From Isachenkonia alkalipeptolytica (GTDB taxonomy: Bacteria; Bacillota; Clostridia; Peptostreptococcales; T1SED10-28), in NCBI RefSeq assembly GCF_009910325.1, contig NZ_SUMG01000009.1:36799-100798 (forward strand): DNA of 64,000 nucleotides. The letters run 5' to 3'. A program made the translations under genes and the position numbers. Below, one piece after another: positions 44,370-53,757 of this stretch; the stretch's first letter is position 1; each line of letters begins with the position of its first letter. The notes under the pieces were generated by a model. That model searched no databases and was not told the origin of the DNA. It saw only the letters and a program-made list of their open reading frames with translations.

Positions 44370-45761
44370 ATGATTTCATCTTCGCTTATTTATGCAATCA
44401 TTATCCTTACCGTCATGGCTTTCACCGCCATCGGCGTCATTTACAGTCGGGGAAAGTTTGAATCCCTGGACGATTTTGTCACCGCCCGGGGCACTGCCGG
44501 CACCAAGATTCTTTCCACGACTTTTTTGGCCTCCTTTTTAGGGGTGTTTATTCTATTCACACCCCCGGAGGCGGGATCCATCGGCGGGATCACCACGATT
44601 ATCGGCTATGCCCTGGGGCTGGCAAGTCTTTACATCGCTTTTATGATCCTCAGCCCCAAAATCCGTAACTATCTGCCTAAGGGCAGTACCTTAAACGACT
44701 TTGCACGAAAAAGATACGGTAAGAAAATGTACCTCCTGGTTCTTTTGTTGTCCATCTTTTATATGTTTGTGCATCTTGTGGCGGAGCTTACGGCGATTAG
44801 TCTTGTGGCCTATGAACTTGCGGGGATCCCCCTTATATTCACGGCCCTGTTCGTCGGTGTGGGCACCATGATTTATATCGCCTACGGAGGCCTTCGGGCT
44901 TCCATGTTTACGGATATGATCCAAATGGTGTTTGTGCTGGTGCTGCTTCTCGTTACCACCGTCGGTGTGGTGTATTACCTCGGGGGGATCGGAAACATGA
45001 TTACCCTCAGCACTGAAAACGCGCCGGAACTGTTCGACTTCCGAAACCTGGGCGGGATTGAGTTCGGCCTGACCCTGGGAATCGCCGTATTTGTGGCGAA
45101 TTTATTTCATCAGGGCTACTGGCAGCGGGTGTACTCCGGTAAGAATGACCGGTCCATCAGAAAATCCCTGATCTTTAGCATTATCATCGCCGTTCCCGTT
45201 ATGCTCCTCACCGGATTTTTCGGGATCCTTTCCACGGGACTGGGCTTCGGAGAAAACCCCTCGGTGGCTCTTTTTTCTCTGGTTTACGGCATCTTCCCCA
45301 GGGGACTGATCATCCTCGTCTTTATTCTGGCCCTGGTGCTGGTGATGAGTACCGTGGATACCCTGTTAAACGGAATGGTGGCCACCTTCAGTGCCAATAG
45401 CCGGGGGATTTTAAAAGACATGGAAACCCGCTCCCTCCTTCGTTTTGCCAGAGCCTTAACCTTAGTAATCATTCTTCCCGCTACTCTAATCGCTGCCCAG
45501 GGCTACAGTGTGCTGTACTTATTCTTAGTGGCGGATCTTCTTTGTGCCGGGGTGGTTTTCCCATTGTTTTACGGCCTTTTCAATAAATATGTTACGGAGA
45601 ATACCGCCCTTTTGGCCTCCTTACTGGGCATCGCCTCCGGGATCCCCTTTTTCATGGCCGACCGGCTCCTGGTAAGTTTCACGTTACCGATTGTGATCTC
45701 CGGGGCGGTTACCCTGATGGGAACCGCCTATGGCAAAAAACAGCTTGCAAAGAATTCCTAG
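44370..45761 (+). CDS. Sodium:solute symporter (SSS) family transporter in the thiamin operon
   Basis: 463-residue polytopic protein with about thirteen helices and the SSS-family pattern: N-terminal SLDDFVTARGTAG, YGGLRASMFTDMIQMVFVL, FVANLFHQGYWQRVYSGKN, and MSTVDTLLNGMVATFS. RBS AGGAGG starts 19 nt after thiE. Its place in a TPP-switched operon points to uptake of a thiamin precursor, perhaps HMP, similar to the proposed ThiV (family knowledge; the substrate is inference). Confidence 0.85.
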   Translation: MISSSLIYAIIILTVMAFTAIGVIYSRGKFESLDDFVTARGTAGTKILSTTFLASFLGVFILFTPPEAGSIGGITTIIGYALGLASLYIAFMILSPKIRNYLPKGSTLNDFARKRYGKKMYLLVLLLSIFYMFVHLVAELTAISLVAYELAGIPLIFTALFVGVGTMIYIAYGGLRASMFTDMIQMVFVLVLLLVTTVGVVYYLGGIGNMITLSTENAPELFDFRNLGGIEFGLTLGIAVFVANLFHQGYWQRVYSGKNDRSIRKSLIFSIIIAVPVMLLTGFFGILSTGLGFGENPSVALFSLVYGIFPRGLIILVFILALVLVMSTVDTLLNGMVATFSANSRGILKDMETRSLLRFARALTLVIILPATLIAAQGYSVLYLFLVADLLCAGVVFPLFYGLFNKYVTENTALLASLLGIASGIPFFMADRLLVSFTLPIVISGAVTLMGTAYGKKQLAKNS

Positions 45762-45823
45762 GAGGGACTCCCTCCATAATCGCTGCTCTATCCCTGTTTT
45801 TTCACTGTTCTTTCATTGTTCTT

Positions 45824-47173
45824 TCACTGCTCTTTTTCGTTCATCAGTTTTGCCTGGGGACTTCTTTTTAACAGCCATCCGGAAATTGGGGCCAATAGGG
45901 CTCCCATGCCCAGCATCATAAAGGGAACCCCCCAATTAACCGCCCGGGTGGGGTCCGCCGCTCCCTGATTGAAGACTTCCAGCACACTGCCGAAGACAAA
46001 GGGGGAGAGCATGGTCATACCATAGCCCACAGCGGACTGTACCCCCAGGGCGGTGCCTCGAATGCCTTCATCGGTCATCTCCGTCAGCCCCGCCTTATAA
46101 ATCCCGGAGTCCGCCACTACCCAGAGGCCGATCCAAAGACCCACGATCACAATCAGTACCATGGACTGGCCATACAGGAATCCAAAGAACAGCTGGGCCA
46201 CCAAGCTGCAAATCGAGGCCAGCATTAAAGTGTTAATCCTTCCCCATCGGTCCGCCACGATGCCGAAGAACCAGGACCCGGGGGCTCCGAGAAGAATAAT
46301 CATCGCCGCCAGCCGGCCGCCCAGGGCGATGGCTTGGGCCTCCCCATAGCCTGCGGCCAAGGCACTGGCCACCATAAAGGGACCGATCCATCCCCAAAAG
46401 GCATAGAGTTCCCACATATGGCCCATGTAACCGGTGGTGATCAGCACCGGACCCCGGTAGCCTCCCTGGGGAGCCGCTTTCACCCCCGGCGCTTTTTCCG
46501 ACTCTTCTTCCTTATGTACTTTTTTAGCTTTCACTGCATCTTTCACTGTATCTTTCACTGTATTATTTTCTATTCCCGAATGATCCTTCTCTGTTTTGAG
46601 CCGATTTTCCTCCCCGGGTTTTTCTTCTACGAAAAGAAACACCAGTATGGCTGCAATAAACACCGGAAGGGATGTGGCCAAAATTCCTACTTCCCAGCTA
46701 TAACGGGAGGCTAAGGGAGCCGCAATAAAATACCCTCCCCCATAGGCCATGGTCAAGGCGGCGGTATACCCTCCAATCACTTTTCCCCGTTCATTTTTGG
46801 GAAACCAGTTTGACAGCAAGGCCATTCCGGGCACGTAGATGGCCCCTGCGGATAATCCTGTCACAAGACGCAGCAACAGGATGCTCAAAAATCCCCGGGC
46901 AAGGAACACAAAAAGGGTGGAGGAGATGGCGGTGATCAAGGTTGCCCAGGCCACCACCTTTTTGGGCCCGACTTTATCCGAAAGCCAACCGGTAATTAGC
47001 ACCACGATCACATAGCCTACCTGAAAAGCGGATAAAATCATTCCCGTGTCTCGGGACGACAGGGCAAACTCCGCTACGATCTGGCTCAGTACCGCGGAGA
47101 AATTATACCAGGGTAAGTATCCCAGGACCATGGCAATCATCATCATGATAAAAATTTTATTCTTTTTTTCCAT
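45824..47173 (-). CDS. MFS transporter
   Basis: 449-residue twelve-helix major facilitator. Loop 2-3 motif GWLSDKVGPKKVVAWA is present, and the central cytosolic loop (about 190-230) is charged with repeated VKDTVKDAVKAKK from a short DNA duplication. The pattern is like nitrate/nitrite or cyanate-type carriers, but the substrate is unknown. RBS GAGGAG precedes the ATG. It converges on the thi operon. Confidence 0.85.
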   Translation of the reverse strand: MEKKNKIFIMMMIAMVLGYLPWYNFSAVLSQIVAEFALSSRDTGMILSAFQVGYVIVVLITGWLSDKVGPKKVVAWATLITAISSTLFVFLARGFLSILLLRLVTGLSAGAIYVPGMALLSNWFPKNERGKVIGGYTAALTMAYGGGYFIAAPLASRYSWEVGILATSLPVFIAAILVFLFVEEKPGEENRLKTEKDHSGIENNTVKDTVKDAVKAKKVHKEEESEKAPGVKAAPQGGYRGPVLITTGYMGHMWELYAFWGWIGPFMVASALAAGYGEAQAIALGGRLAAMIILLGAPGSWFFGIVADRWGRINTLMLASICSLVAQLFFGFLYGQSMVLIVIVGLWIGLWVVADSGIYKAGLTEMTDEGIRGTALGVQSAVGYGMTMLSPFVFGSVLEVFNQGAADPTRAVNWGVPFMMLGMGALLAPISGWLLKRSPQAKLMNEKEQ

Positions 47174-47412
47174 CTTCTCACTCCTCGTATAACTTAAAGT
47201 ATTACCAGATTGCTATATCTGGCCCGGGGTGCACAACCCACTTTCAAGTATCAAACCCACCATGAATTTTTCCATAAAAAGGAGGTAATACACCCTCTTT
47301 TCGATTGTATATACCTCCGGTATCATGCCTCATGATTCCTATAAATTATTGAGATAACCTTATAATAAGGTTGCGATAATAGCTATTTTTGCGTAACCGA
47401 CTTCCCCGGCCC
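47174..47412. other. MFS upstream region with dyads
   Basis: About 240 nt. GGAGGTAATACA (47281-) and TGTATATACCTCC (to 47318) form an imperfect dyad, and AACCTTAT-A-ATAAGGTT is a hairpin at 47357-47373. These may be operators or leader hairpins for the MFS gene. Confidence 0.4.
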
Positions 47413-48042
47413 TTATTTTTGCGCCAGGGCTCTCAACCAGTTTTTTTCTTTTTCCAGTTCAATGGTGACTTCTTTAAATCCCGCTTTTTTCAGCCAGTTC
47501 TCCAATTCCTCCGGGGTAGGGATGACCATATCCCCCTCTTCTTCATAGGTCTTATTTTTTTCCTGATGCCCTTCATCGGGGAAGGCCTCATTTACGATTA
47601 AAAACTGTCCCTCTTTTTTTAAAATCCGGTGGACTTCTTTGAAGGCTTTTACCATATCCGGCCAAAAATAAACGGTTTCCACCGCCGTGGCCACATCAAA
47701 GTTTTCCTCCTCGAAGGGAGTCTCCGTAACATCCCCACGGATAATCACAACCCTGCCCTCTTCAACTTCTTGATGATTCAACTCATTCGCCCACTCTACA
47801 CAGTCCTCGGAATAATCCAGACCGAAAACTTTTCCCTGGGGGGTATGAATGGCCAGGCGCTGCACGGTCTTTCCGCCGCCGCAGCCTAAATCAACCACTT
47901 GGGAGTCATCCTCCAGGGTGAGCATTTGAAGCCCCCAGCCCGTAACCTCATAATGATTTTTATTCATTTTTTCAACGATTTCTTTGCCTTCCTGCCCCTG
48001 GGGTTTGCGGCATTGGTCCAAGGTTTTCTTTACATCACTCAT
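47413..48042 (-). CDS. Class I SAM-dependent methyltransferase
   Basis: 209-residue protein with SAM motif I VVDLGCGGGKTVQRLA, acidic motif II VFGLDYSEDCVEWA, and later motifs FDVATAVETVYFWP and EGQFLIVNEAFP. The group resembles ubiquinone/UbiE-like small-molecule methyltransferases; substrate unknown. An AAGGA RBS is present. Confidence 0.85.
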   Translation of the reverse strand: MSDVKKTLDQCRKPQGQEGKEIVEKMNKNHYEVTGWGLQMLTLEDDSQVVDLGCGGGKTVQRLAIHTPQGKVFGLDYSEDCVEWANELNHQEVEEGRVVIIRGDVTETPFEEENFDVATAVETVYFWPDMVKAFKEVHRILKKEGQFLIVNEAFPDEGHQEKNKTYEEEGDMVIPTPEELENWLKKAGFKEVTIELEKEKNWLRALAQK

Positions 48043-48210
48043 TTTTTTACCGTCCTTTCTGTATAAATACCCTTCCTATTGTACCACCGGAAAATCCCGA
48101 TAGCTAGAGAAGAAACCGATAAAATCCTCCAGGCCTCTGAAAAAAGTCCTTCATTGCCTAATTTATACCCGGAAATTTTATGATAAACGCTCATAATCCC
48201 CTTTCACAAA

Positions 48211-48280
48211 AAAGAAAACCTCCCCTTCAAGTATTGGATTTCATCCTGTCTGTATTCTTTGAAGGGAAGTTTTTTTTTAT
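48211..48280 (-). terminator. Terminator after deoD
   Basis: On the minus strand, AACTTCCCTTCAAA pairs with (C)TTGAAGGGGAGGTTTT, with a T-rich end. Confidence 0.75.
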
Positions 48281-48313
48281 TTTTTTAAGCATGGGGTATT
48301 TTCACTTGGCCGG

Positions 48314-49027
48314 TTATTCCGCCATTTCCAAAGCAATTTTCATCATATTGGTAAAAGCATTCTGCCGCTCTTCCGATGTGGTGGCCTCCTTTGTGGCCAA
48401 ATTATCGGAAACCGTCAGCAGGCAGGCCGCTTTTTTCCCTAGCACCTTGGCATTATGGAACAGGGCAAAGGCTTCCATTTCCACCCCTACACAACCGTGT
48501 TTTTCATAGATTTCCTTGTACTCCTCAAAATTTTCCCGATAAAAGACATCGGAGGAGTGGATTCTTTCGGTGTGCATGGGGATCCCCAGATCCTTTGCGT
48601 AGTTCAACAATCTTTCATTTAAGACTTCCGTCCCTTCAATAACATCCCGGTCGTATCCTCCCTGCACCTTGGCATAACTGGATTCGCTCCAGGCATCCTT
48701 AGCCAGGATCACATCGTAGAGTTTTACTTTATCGGTATATCCTCCACAGGAACCGATTCGAATGATGTTTTCCACACCGTAAAAATTATAGAGCTCATAG
48801 GAATAAATCCCAATACTGGGCATACCCATACCGCTGGCCATCACCGAAATTTTTCGGCCTTTATAGGTTCCGGTATAACCTAAAACATTACGCACTTGAT
48901 TAAACTTTACCACATCCTCTAAAAAGGTGTCGGCAATGAACTTCGCCCGCAGGGGGTCTCCCGGCATCAGCACGGTTTTTGCAATCTCACTTTTATTCTT
49001 TGCTTCAATATGGGGTGTTGGTATCAT
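48314..49027 (-). CDS. deoD: Purine nucleoside phosphorylase, DeoD type
   Basis: 237-residue hexameric-type PNP (purine nucleoside + Pi to base + ribose-1-P). Motifs: TPHIEAKNKSEIAKTVLMPGDPLRAKFIAD, VMASGMGMPSIGIYSYEL, RIGSCGGY, and VGVEMEAFALF; the catalytic Asp is in TVSDNL. RBS AAAGGAGG precedes the ATG. It fits the purine-use theme of the xanthine operon 5 kb away. Confidence 0.95.
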   Translation of the reverse strand: MIPTPHIEAKNKSEIAKTVLMPGDPLRAKFIADTFLEDVVKFNQVRNVLGYTGTYKGRKISVMASGMGMPSIGIYSYELYNFYGVENIIRIGSCGGYTDKVKLYDVILAKDAWSESSYAKVQGGYDRDVIEGTEVLNERLLNYAKDLGIPMHTERIHSSDVFYRENFEEYKEIYEKHGCVGVEMEAFALFHNAKVLGKKAACLLTVSDNLATKEATTSEERQNAFTNMMKIALEMAE

Positions 49028-49202
49028 AAAAATCCTCCTTTAATATAGTTACTCTGCCATTATACCGTATATACCCTATTATTATAACCTTTATAACTTT
49101 TTTTTGAAATTTCAGTCACGGAGCCGGGGAAGTTTTCTGGACATAGCTTAATCCTTCCGTTACAATAAAATTAGAAAAATAAATAAAAAAGGGGACTACC
49201 TG

Positions 49203-50042
49203 ATGAAAAAAATAATGATAATGTTGCTTGTCTTACTATTCATGTTGGTTTTTCTTGTTGGCTGTAATACCGAAGATCCGGAAGTTTCAGAGGAAGTTTC
49301 ACAGGAAGATTCCGACAATGGGGAGGCATCGGAGGAAAGCTACATAACCTACTAAGACGATTACCTTCGCTTTCAACACCGGGAAGCATGGGAGGTCAGT
49401 GGTTCACCCTCCGGGGACACGAATCTGGTTATCATCGAACAGGAGGCCGGTTATGATTTCGTTCTTGAAGCGGAAAGAGTACGGCACCTGGATACAATGG
49501 AGGATTTTGAAGCACGGGTCCTGGAGGAATTTTCCGAGGGCCTGGAGTCGGCGGAAAAAGAGGATTACATCACCAAGGTTTCCTACGAGGACATTACCAT
49601 CGACGGTCATCAGGGAAAGACCCTGCAGCTGGATGTGGATATTTTACAAGGCATCGGGGAAATCCTTTATCAAGACTTATCGGAAGAGCTGAGCCCTTAT
49701 GACGAGGTTCAGGACTTTATTTCCGATTATCAGGATCCTGAGTCTTTTACAGAGGCTATTACTGAAAATGAAGAGCTGCAACAGGAGCTTTTAGCACTCC
49801 TTACGGACCTGGAAAGTGAAAGCCCGGAACCGGAGCAATCCCTTAGCCTGGCTCGGGCCCGTGTAGAACAGATCAAGGCGCTTCTTTCCGAGGACACCTC
49901 CATTGAACAGCGGCAAAAAATCAGTATCATCCCAAAGGAAAACCTGGTTTTTCGGGTGTATTTCCTTAAGGATCCCGCAGGATATGAGGATATGATTGAT
50001 GAAGTACTCGATCTTATGGACACCATCGAATTTGTTGAGTAA
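49203..50042 (+). pseudogene. Lipoprotein gene interrupted by one in-frame TAA
   Basis: From the ATG at 49203 (AAAGGGGA-like RBS) the frame gives a clear lipoprotein signal (MLLVLLFMLVFLVGCNTEDPE) and an acidic linker. It stops at TAA 49353-49355 (codon 51), then stays open in the same frame to 50042. The downstream part would read DDYLRFQHREAWEVSGSPSG and on, an acidic extracytoplasmic domain of about 225 residues. One base change (e.g. GAA to TAA) explains it. Alternatives are a sequencing error or separate re-initiation at 49497. Function not recognised. Confidence 0.7.
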
Positions 50043-50146
50043 CATTTGCGGACTGAAATTTAGAGGATTTGACTCTTTGACTATTTAACTATTTGACCAT
50101 TTGAATTATAAGAAAAGTTCTATCCCGGAGGCATTCCCATGCTTTC

Positions 50147-51493
50147 CTAGGACATAAGCTCCAAAATCCAACGGGCTCCCTTTCGGGGCCCTTTTTCCAC
50201 GGCTTTTTCCCGCCAAAACTGAAGAGCTTGGTTTACCTCCCGGGATCGGAGCTTTTCCATGGCGGCATCAAAGGCCTCTTTGGTGATATGATTGGGATCC
50301 AGTACCGCCCCGATTTTGTTCTCCTGGGCATCGAAGGCCACGGCAAACTGATCGCTGGAAAAGGGAAGGATCATCATCGGCTTCCCGTAATAAAGGGTCT
50401 CGGTAAAACTGTTGGCCCCTCCGTGATGCACCACTAAATCCATATGGGGCATCAGAGCTTTTTGAGGCAAAAAGGAAGCCTTGGTTACCCTTCGGGAATC
50501 AAACCGATTGAAAAACTCGGAATTCCCCCCCACGGCAACATAGATATGCCAGTCGTCCTCCTGGTCTAAAAAGCCTTCCATCAGGCGCTCTATAACATCC
50601 CTTCGCTCCGACAGAAAGGTGCCGAAGGAGATTAGCACCTTCCGTCCCGGTTCCTTTTTGACCCGGGACCGTAGGGGTTCTTTTAATTCCTCGGGTTCAA
50701 AGCAGTAATGCAAATAGTAGGCCGGAACCCCTCTTTCCCTCTCCTTTCCCTTGGAATGACCATCGTCGGGAAAGCTGGGATAATTAAACAGCACTCCCCT
50801 GGGGGAGGTTAGGGAAAAAGGACTTTCGAAGAACCCTCCGGGGATTTCCCGGTGGGGAAAATGGTGATGAAAAACCTCGGTAAAGGCCTTCCGAAAGCGT
50901 TGGTTTACTTCCTCCTGCTTATTTTTCAGCTCCCGCTTTTCTTCCTCTGATGGTTCCAGCACCGCCGGCCAATGCTCCGTCAATCCGTTCACCCCTTCTT
51001 TGGATTGGATGGTTGCCGGATGGGGGGGACAGAAGGTGATAAAGGGAATTTCCAGACCGATCAAGGCCAAAGTGGCCCCGTAGGATAATTGATCCACAAT
51101 AAAGAGATCCCCCTCCTGGGTTTCCTGCAGCTTTCTAAGAGCATGGATCAGCTCCCCGGGATTGGAAAACATATCCCGGATACGGTGCTCCCCTTGGGTG
51201 ATCAGGGTTTTCACCGGCCCATGGTAGGTGGCTTCGAAGAATTCCTCCAGGCGCTTTTTTTCCTCCCGGTCCTGGTCCGTGTTTTTTGCGATCCCCGTAT
51301 TTTGGTTTGTATTAATATTTAACGGATAAAACCGTAGTCCCGCGGCTTCAATCTCCCTTCGAAAGCCTTCACTGCAGGCGACTCCCACTTGGGCTCCCTG
51401 AGCTTTCAAGGCTTTCCCCAGGGTTTTCAAGGGGTGAAAGTGGGAGTAAAAGGGGGGACTTAAAATGATGATTCTTTTCTTAGCACTTGTCAT
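50147..51493 (-). CDS. UGT-type glycosyltransferase (MGT/macrolide group)
   Basis: 448-residue GT1-like enzyme. The N-terminal acceptor domain begins ILSPPFYSHFHPLKTLGKALKAQG. The C-terminal nucleotide-sugar domain has ISFGTFLSERRD, FLPQKALMPHMDLVVHHGGANSFTETLYYGKPMMILPF. Its ATG overlaps the stop of the upstream glycosyltransferase gene by 14 nt, showing translational coupling. Likely makes a glycolipid or glycosylated metabolite (inference). Confidence 0.88.
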   Translation of the reverse strand: MTSAKKRIIILSPPFYSHFHPLKTLGKALKAQGAQVGVACSEGFRREIEAAGLRFYPLNINTNQNTGIAKNTDQDREEKKRLEEFFEATYHGPVKTLITQGEHRIRDMFSNPGELIHALRKLQETQEGDLFIVDQLSYGATLALIGLEIPFITFCPPHPATIQSKEGVNGLTEHWPAVLEPSEEEKRELKNKQEEVNQRFRKAFTEVFHHHFPHREIPGGFFESPFSLTSPRGVLFNYPSFPDDGHSKGKERERGVPAYYLHYCFEPEELKEPLRSRVKKEPGRKVLISFGTFLSERRDVIERLMEGFLDQEDDWHIYVAVGGNSEFFNRFDSRRVTKASFLPQKALMPHMDLVVHHGGANSFTETLYYGKPMMILPFSSDQFAVAFDAQENKIGAVLDPNHITKEAFDAAMEKLRSREVNQALQFWREKAVEKGPRKGARWILELMS

Positions 51494-53330
51494 AGTTCAG
51501 TACCTCCCGGTAGAATTTTGCAAACTTCAAAGAGATGGCCTCCATGGAATAATCCTCTTGGATGGTTTTTATGCTGTTCTCTTTTAATCCTTGTATTTTT
51601 TTCGGGTGGGCTGCAAAAAAATCCATGGTTTCCCGAAGACTTTTTTCCATATCCCACACATTCCCCATCTCCCCTAAAAAACCATTTTTTCCATGCTGAA
51701 TGTAGGTCGATACCCCTCCTGCTTTGGGCCCTACGGCAATAAAACCCTCCACCATAGCCTCTAGGATGGCGATACCGAACTCCTCTTTTTCGCTGGAGCA
51801 AAAGTAGATGTGGGGCAGTTCAGCGTTTTCCAACTTATTGATTTTCCGCTCGATCAAACGAACCATCCTATTGGGTACTCCCGGTATATGTACATAGCTT
51901 CCCTGCAATTCCCGGTGGCTCTTTAGAAAATCCTTTTCGAAGTTCAAAAAATTCCGCTCCCCTTCATTGGGTCGTTGAACATTGCCTCCGATGATCAGCA
52001 GATTGTATTTTTCATAGGCTCCCGAGCGGTAAAAAGCTTCCAGAAGTTTTTGTTGCCCTTTCAAGGGGTGAAGCCTTCCCACATTTACTATATAGGGTTT
52101 CCCTAGATTTTTCGGATCAATGGCGTAGCGATGATATTTGGAAGTTAAGACTTTTTCAATATTAATGCTTTCTTTCGAGGGCAAATGGATATCTATCCCT
52201 TCACTGATCATTTGAAAAGGTTTGTTTTTAGCCATGGTCTCCAGCTCCGGAAAGTACTGCAGCAATCTTTTTTTCGCCTTTGTACCGCCGATGCCTAAAA
52301 CTCCCCCGGTGCTTGCCAACATTTTTTTCCCCACCTGAACTTTATGGATTTTTTCCATCCCCTCTTCATAGTTATGGGGAACAACCCTATGGGTTTTTTC
52401 ATGGATCATGGATCGATGAGGATCCGGGGTAAGGGTCAGTACCACCGGCCGTTTTCTTTCCTTCCCAAGCTTTGCCATGGATAAAGAGGCATCATTCAAA
52501 TAACGCACATGATAAATGTTGGGGTTTAGCTGGAGTTTATTCAACACCACGGATACCATGGCCTTTAAAAAACTATGACTTTTGATAAAGCCCCGATCCT
52601 CTCCCACATGAAAGGGAAGGGTAATGGCAATATGTTCGTCCTCGATTTTTTGCACCAGGGGAAAGGATGAATGGTCCTTGGAAACATCTATTAAGGACAG
52701 GGTATACACTTCACTGATTTCCATGGAACGGGTTAGGGCTTTTCCCAGCTGTAATAAAAAAGTGCTGAGGCCGCCGCTGTCTCCTTTCCCGATTTGCAGG
52801 GGATTGCCCTGAAACAGAAACTGCAGCAGGGAAAATTGCTCCGGGAAATGTTCTAAGGGGACGGCCTCCCGAATCCTGGTGGTATAGGGACGGTATTTTT
52901 CTAACACAGGATACGCCTCCAGGGAAAAGGAGAAATACAAAAGATAACTGTAGAGTCCGAAGCTCTCCGGTGAATTTTCAGGAAAACTGTGGCGAAAGAG
53001 GTACAACACCTTCTCTTGAACCAAGGGCTCTTCCATTTCAATGGACAGGGCCATCATAAAGGATAGCAGGGATAACCCCTTGGGGTCCTTAGGATAAAGG
53101 CCCTTTAAGGCTTTTATATAGGGGCGGAAGGAATAATGGTCCCTGGAGAAATCCTGAAGAAGCGCATTAAAAACATAGGGATTGTCTAAATAAGGGGAGC
53201 GTAACAAGTCCAAGGGTTTAGGGTAACGACCTTGTAATTTTTTTAAGGGACGGGAGGAAGCAATGATTTCTAAAACCTCTCGTTCCTCCGGGGTTGCCGA
53301 TACTTGGGTTAAAAATTCCTGGGTATTCAT
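51480..53330 (-). CDS. GT4-family glycosyltransferase with long N-terminal extension
   Basis: 616 residues. The C-terminal third is a standard GT4 domain: IVNVGRLHPLKGQQKLLEAF, the GVPNRMVRLI region, and the donor-site motif KEEFGIAILEAMVEGFIAVGPKAGGV. The first about 190 residues are extra, helical and not recognised. The start is ATG 53330 (AAGGAAGGA upstream) rather than 53357. It is first of a two-gene operon with the UGT-like enzyme. Confidence 0.85.
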   Translation of the reverse strand: MNTQEFLTQVSATPEEREVLEIIASSRPLKKLQGRYPKPLDLLRSPYLDNPYVFNALLQDFSRDHYSFRPYIKALKGLYPKDPKGLSLLSFMMALSIEMEEPLVQEKVLYLFRHSFPENSPESFGLYSYLLYFSFSLEAYPVLEKYRPYTTRIREAVPLEHFPEQFSLLQFLFQGNPLQIGKGDSGGLSTFLLQLGKALTRSMEISEVYTLSLIDVSKDHSSFPLVQKIEDEHIAITLPFHVGEDRGFIKSHSFLKAMVSVVLNKLQLNPNIYHVRYLNDASLSMAKLGKERKRPVVLTLTPDPHRSMIHEKTHRVVPHNYEEGMEKIHKVQVGKKMLASTGGVLGIGGTKAKKRLLQYFPELETMAKNKPFQMISEGIDIHLPSKESINIEKVLTSKYHRYAIDPKNLGKPYIVNVGRLHPLKGQQKLLEAFYRSGAYEKYNLLIIGGNVQRPNEGERNFLNFEKDFLKSHRELQGSYVHIPGVPNRMVRLIERKINKLENAELPHIYFCSSEKEEFGIAILEAMVEGFIAVGPKAGGVSTYIQHGKNGFLGEMGNVWDMEKSLRETMDFFAAHPKKIQGLKENSIKTIQEDYSMEAISLKFAKFYREVLNYDKC

Positions 53331-53660
53331 TTGGATCCTTCCTTCCCATGTTTTCATTTCTTTACTTATACCCGTGACACAAAAGAAAACACAGTTTTTC
53401 CCTTCCTTTTAAGGATTGCTCTTGTCACTCTAGCGGATGCACTGTTTTAAGGGGGGTGCCTTTAAAGAGGGGGTAGCCTTTTAACCGGATGTAAGGTTTG
53501 AATCCCCTGTGGATAGTTTTTTGGTTTTTCAGCAGAAAATCCCCTCTTTTATACACATTCCCTACACATATACACAGGGACTTTGAACCATGAAAATTTC
53601 AGTTTGCTTGTAGATCATCAACGCCGGCGGGGGATCTGTAACCGAGGATCTGTAAAAGCA

Positions 53661-53693
53661 AAAAGACGCTGAATAATGTTCCTCTTCAGCGTC
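53661..53693 (-). terminator. Terminator of the xanthine dehydrogenase operon
   Basis: On the minus strand, GACGCTGAA pairs with TTCAGCGTC around an 11-nt loop, followed by TTTTTGCTTTT. Confidence 0.88.
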
Positions 53694-53696
53694 CCC

Positions 53697-53748
53697 AGCG
53701 TATTGACCTAGCGTATTGACCTAGCGTATTGACCTAGCGTATTAACCG
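53697..53748. repeat. Four 13-bp tandem repeats in the xdh 3' region
   Basis: AGCGTATTGACCT occurs at 53697, 53710 and 53723, with a degenerate fourth copy at 53736 (AGCGTATTAACCG). The array lies between the last xdh stop codon and the terminator, so it is in the mRNA tail. Confidence 0.9.
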
Positions 53749-53757
53749 TAAACATGA

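Larger units (their letters stand above)
53331..53757. other. Intergenic region between the xdh operon and the glycosyltransferases
   Basis: 427 nt without a gene. It holds four 13-bp repeats (53697-53748), the xdh terminator (53661-53693), and an AT-rich part around 53550-53580 with TATACACA-like tracts that may include the glycosyltransferase promoter. Confidence 0.6.

Noticed and set aside
49353..49355. Recoded stop in the lipoprotein gene (like the prxU TGA)
   Set aside because: The codon is TAA, which is not used for selenocysteine or pyrrolysine; a nonsense mutation or error is simpler.
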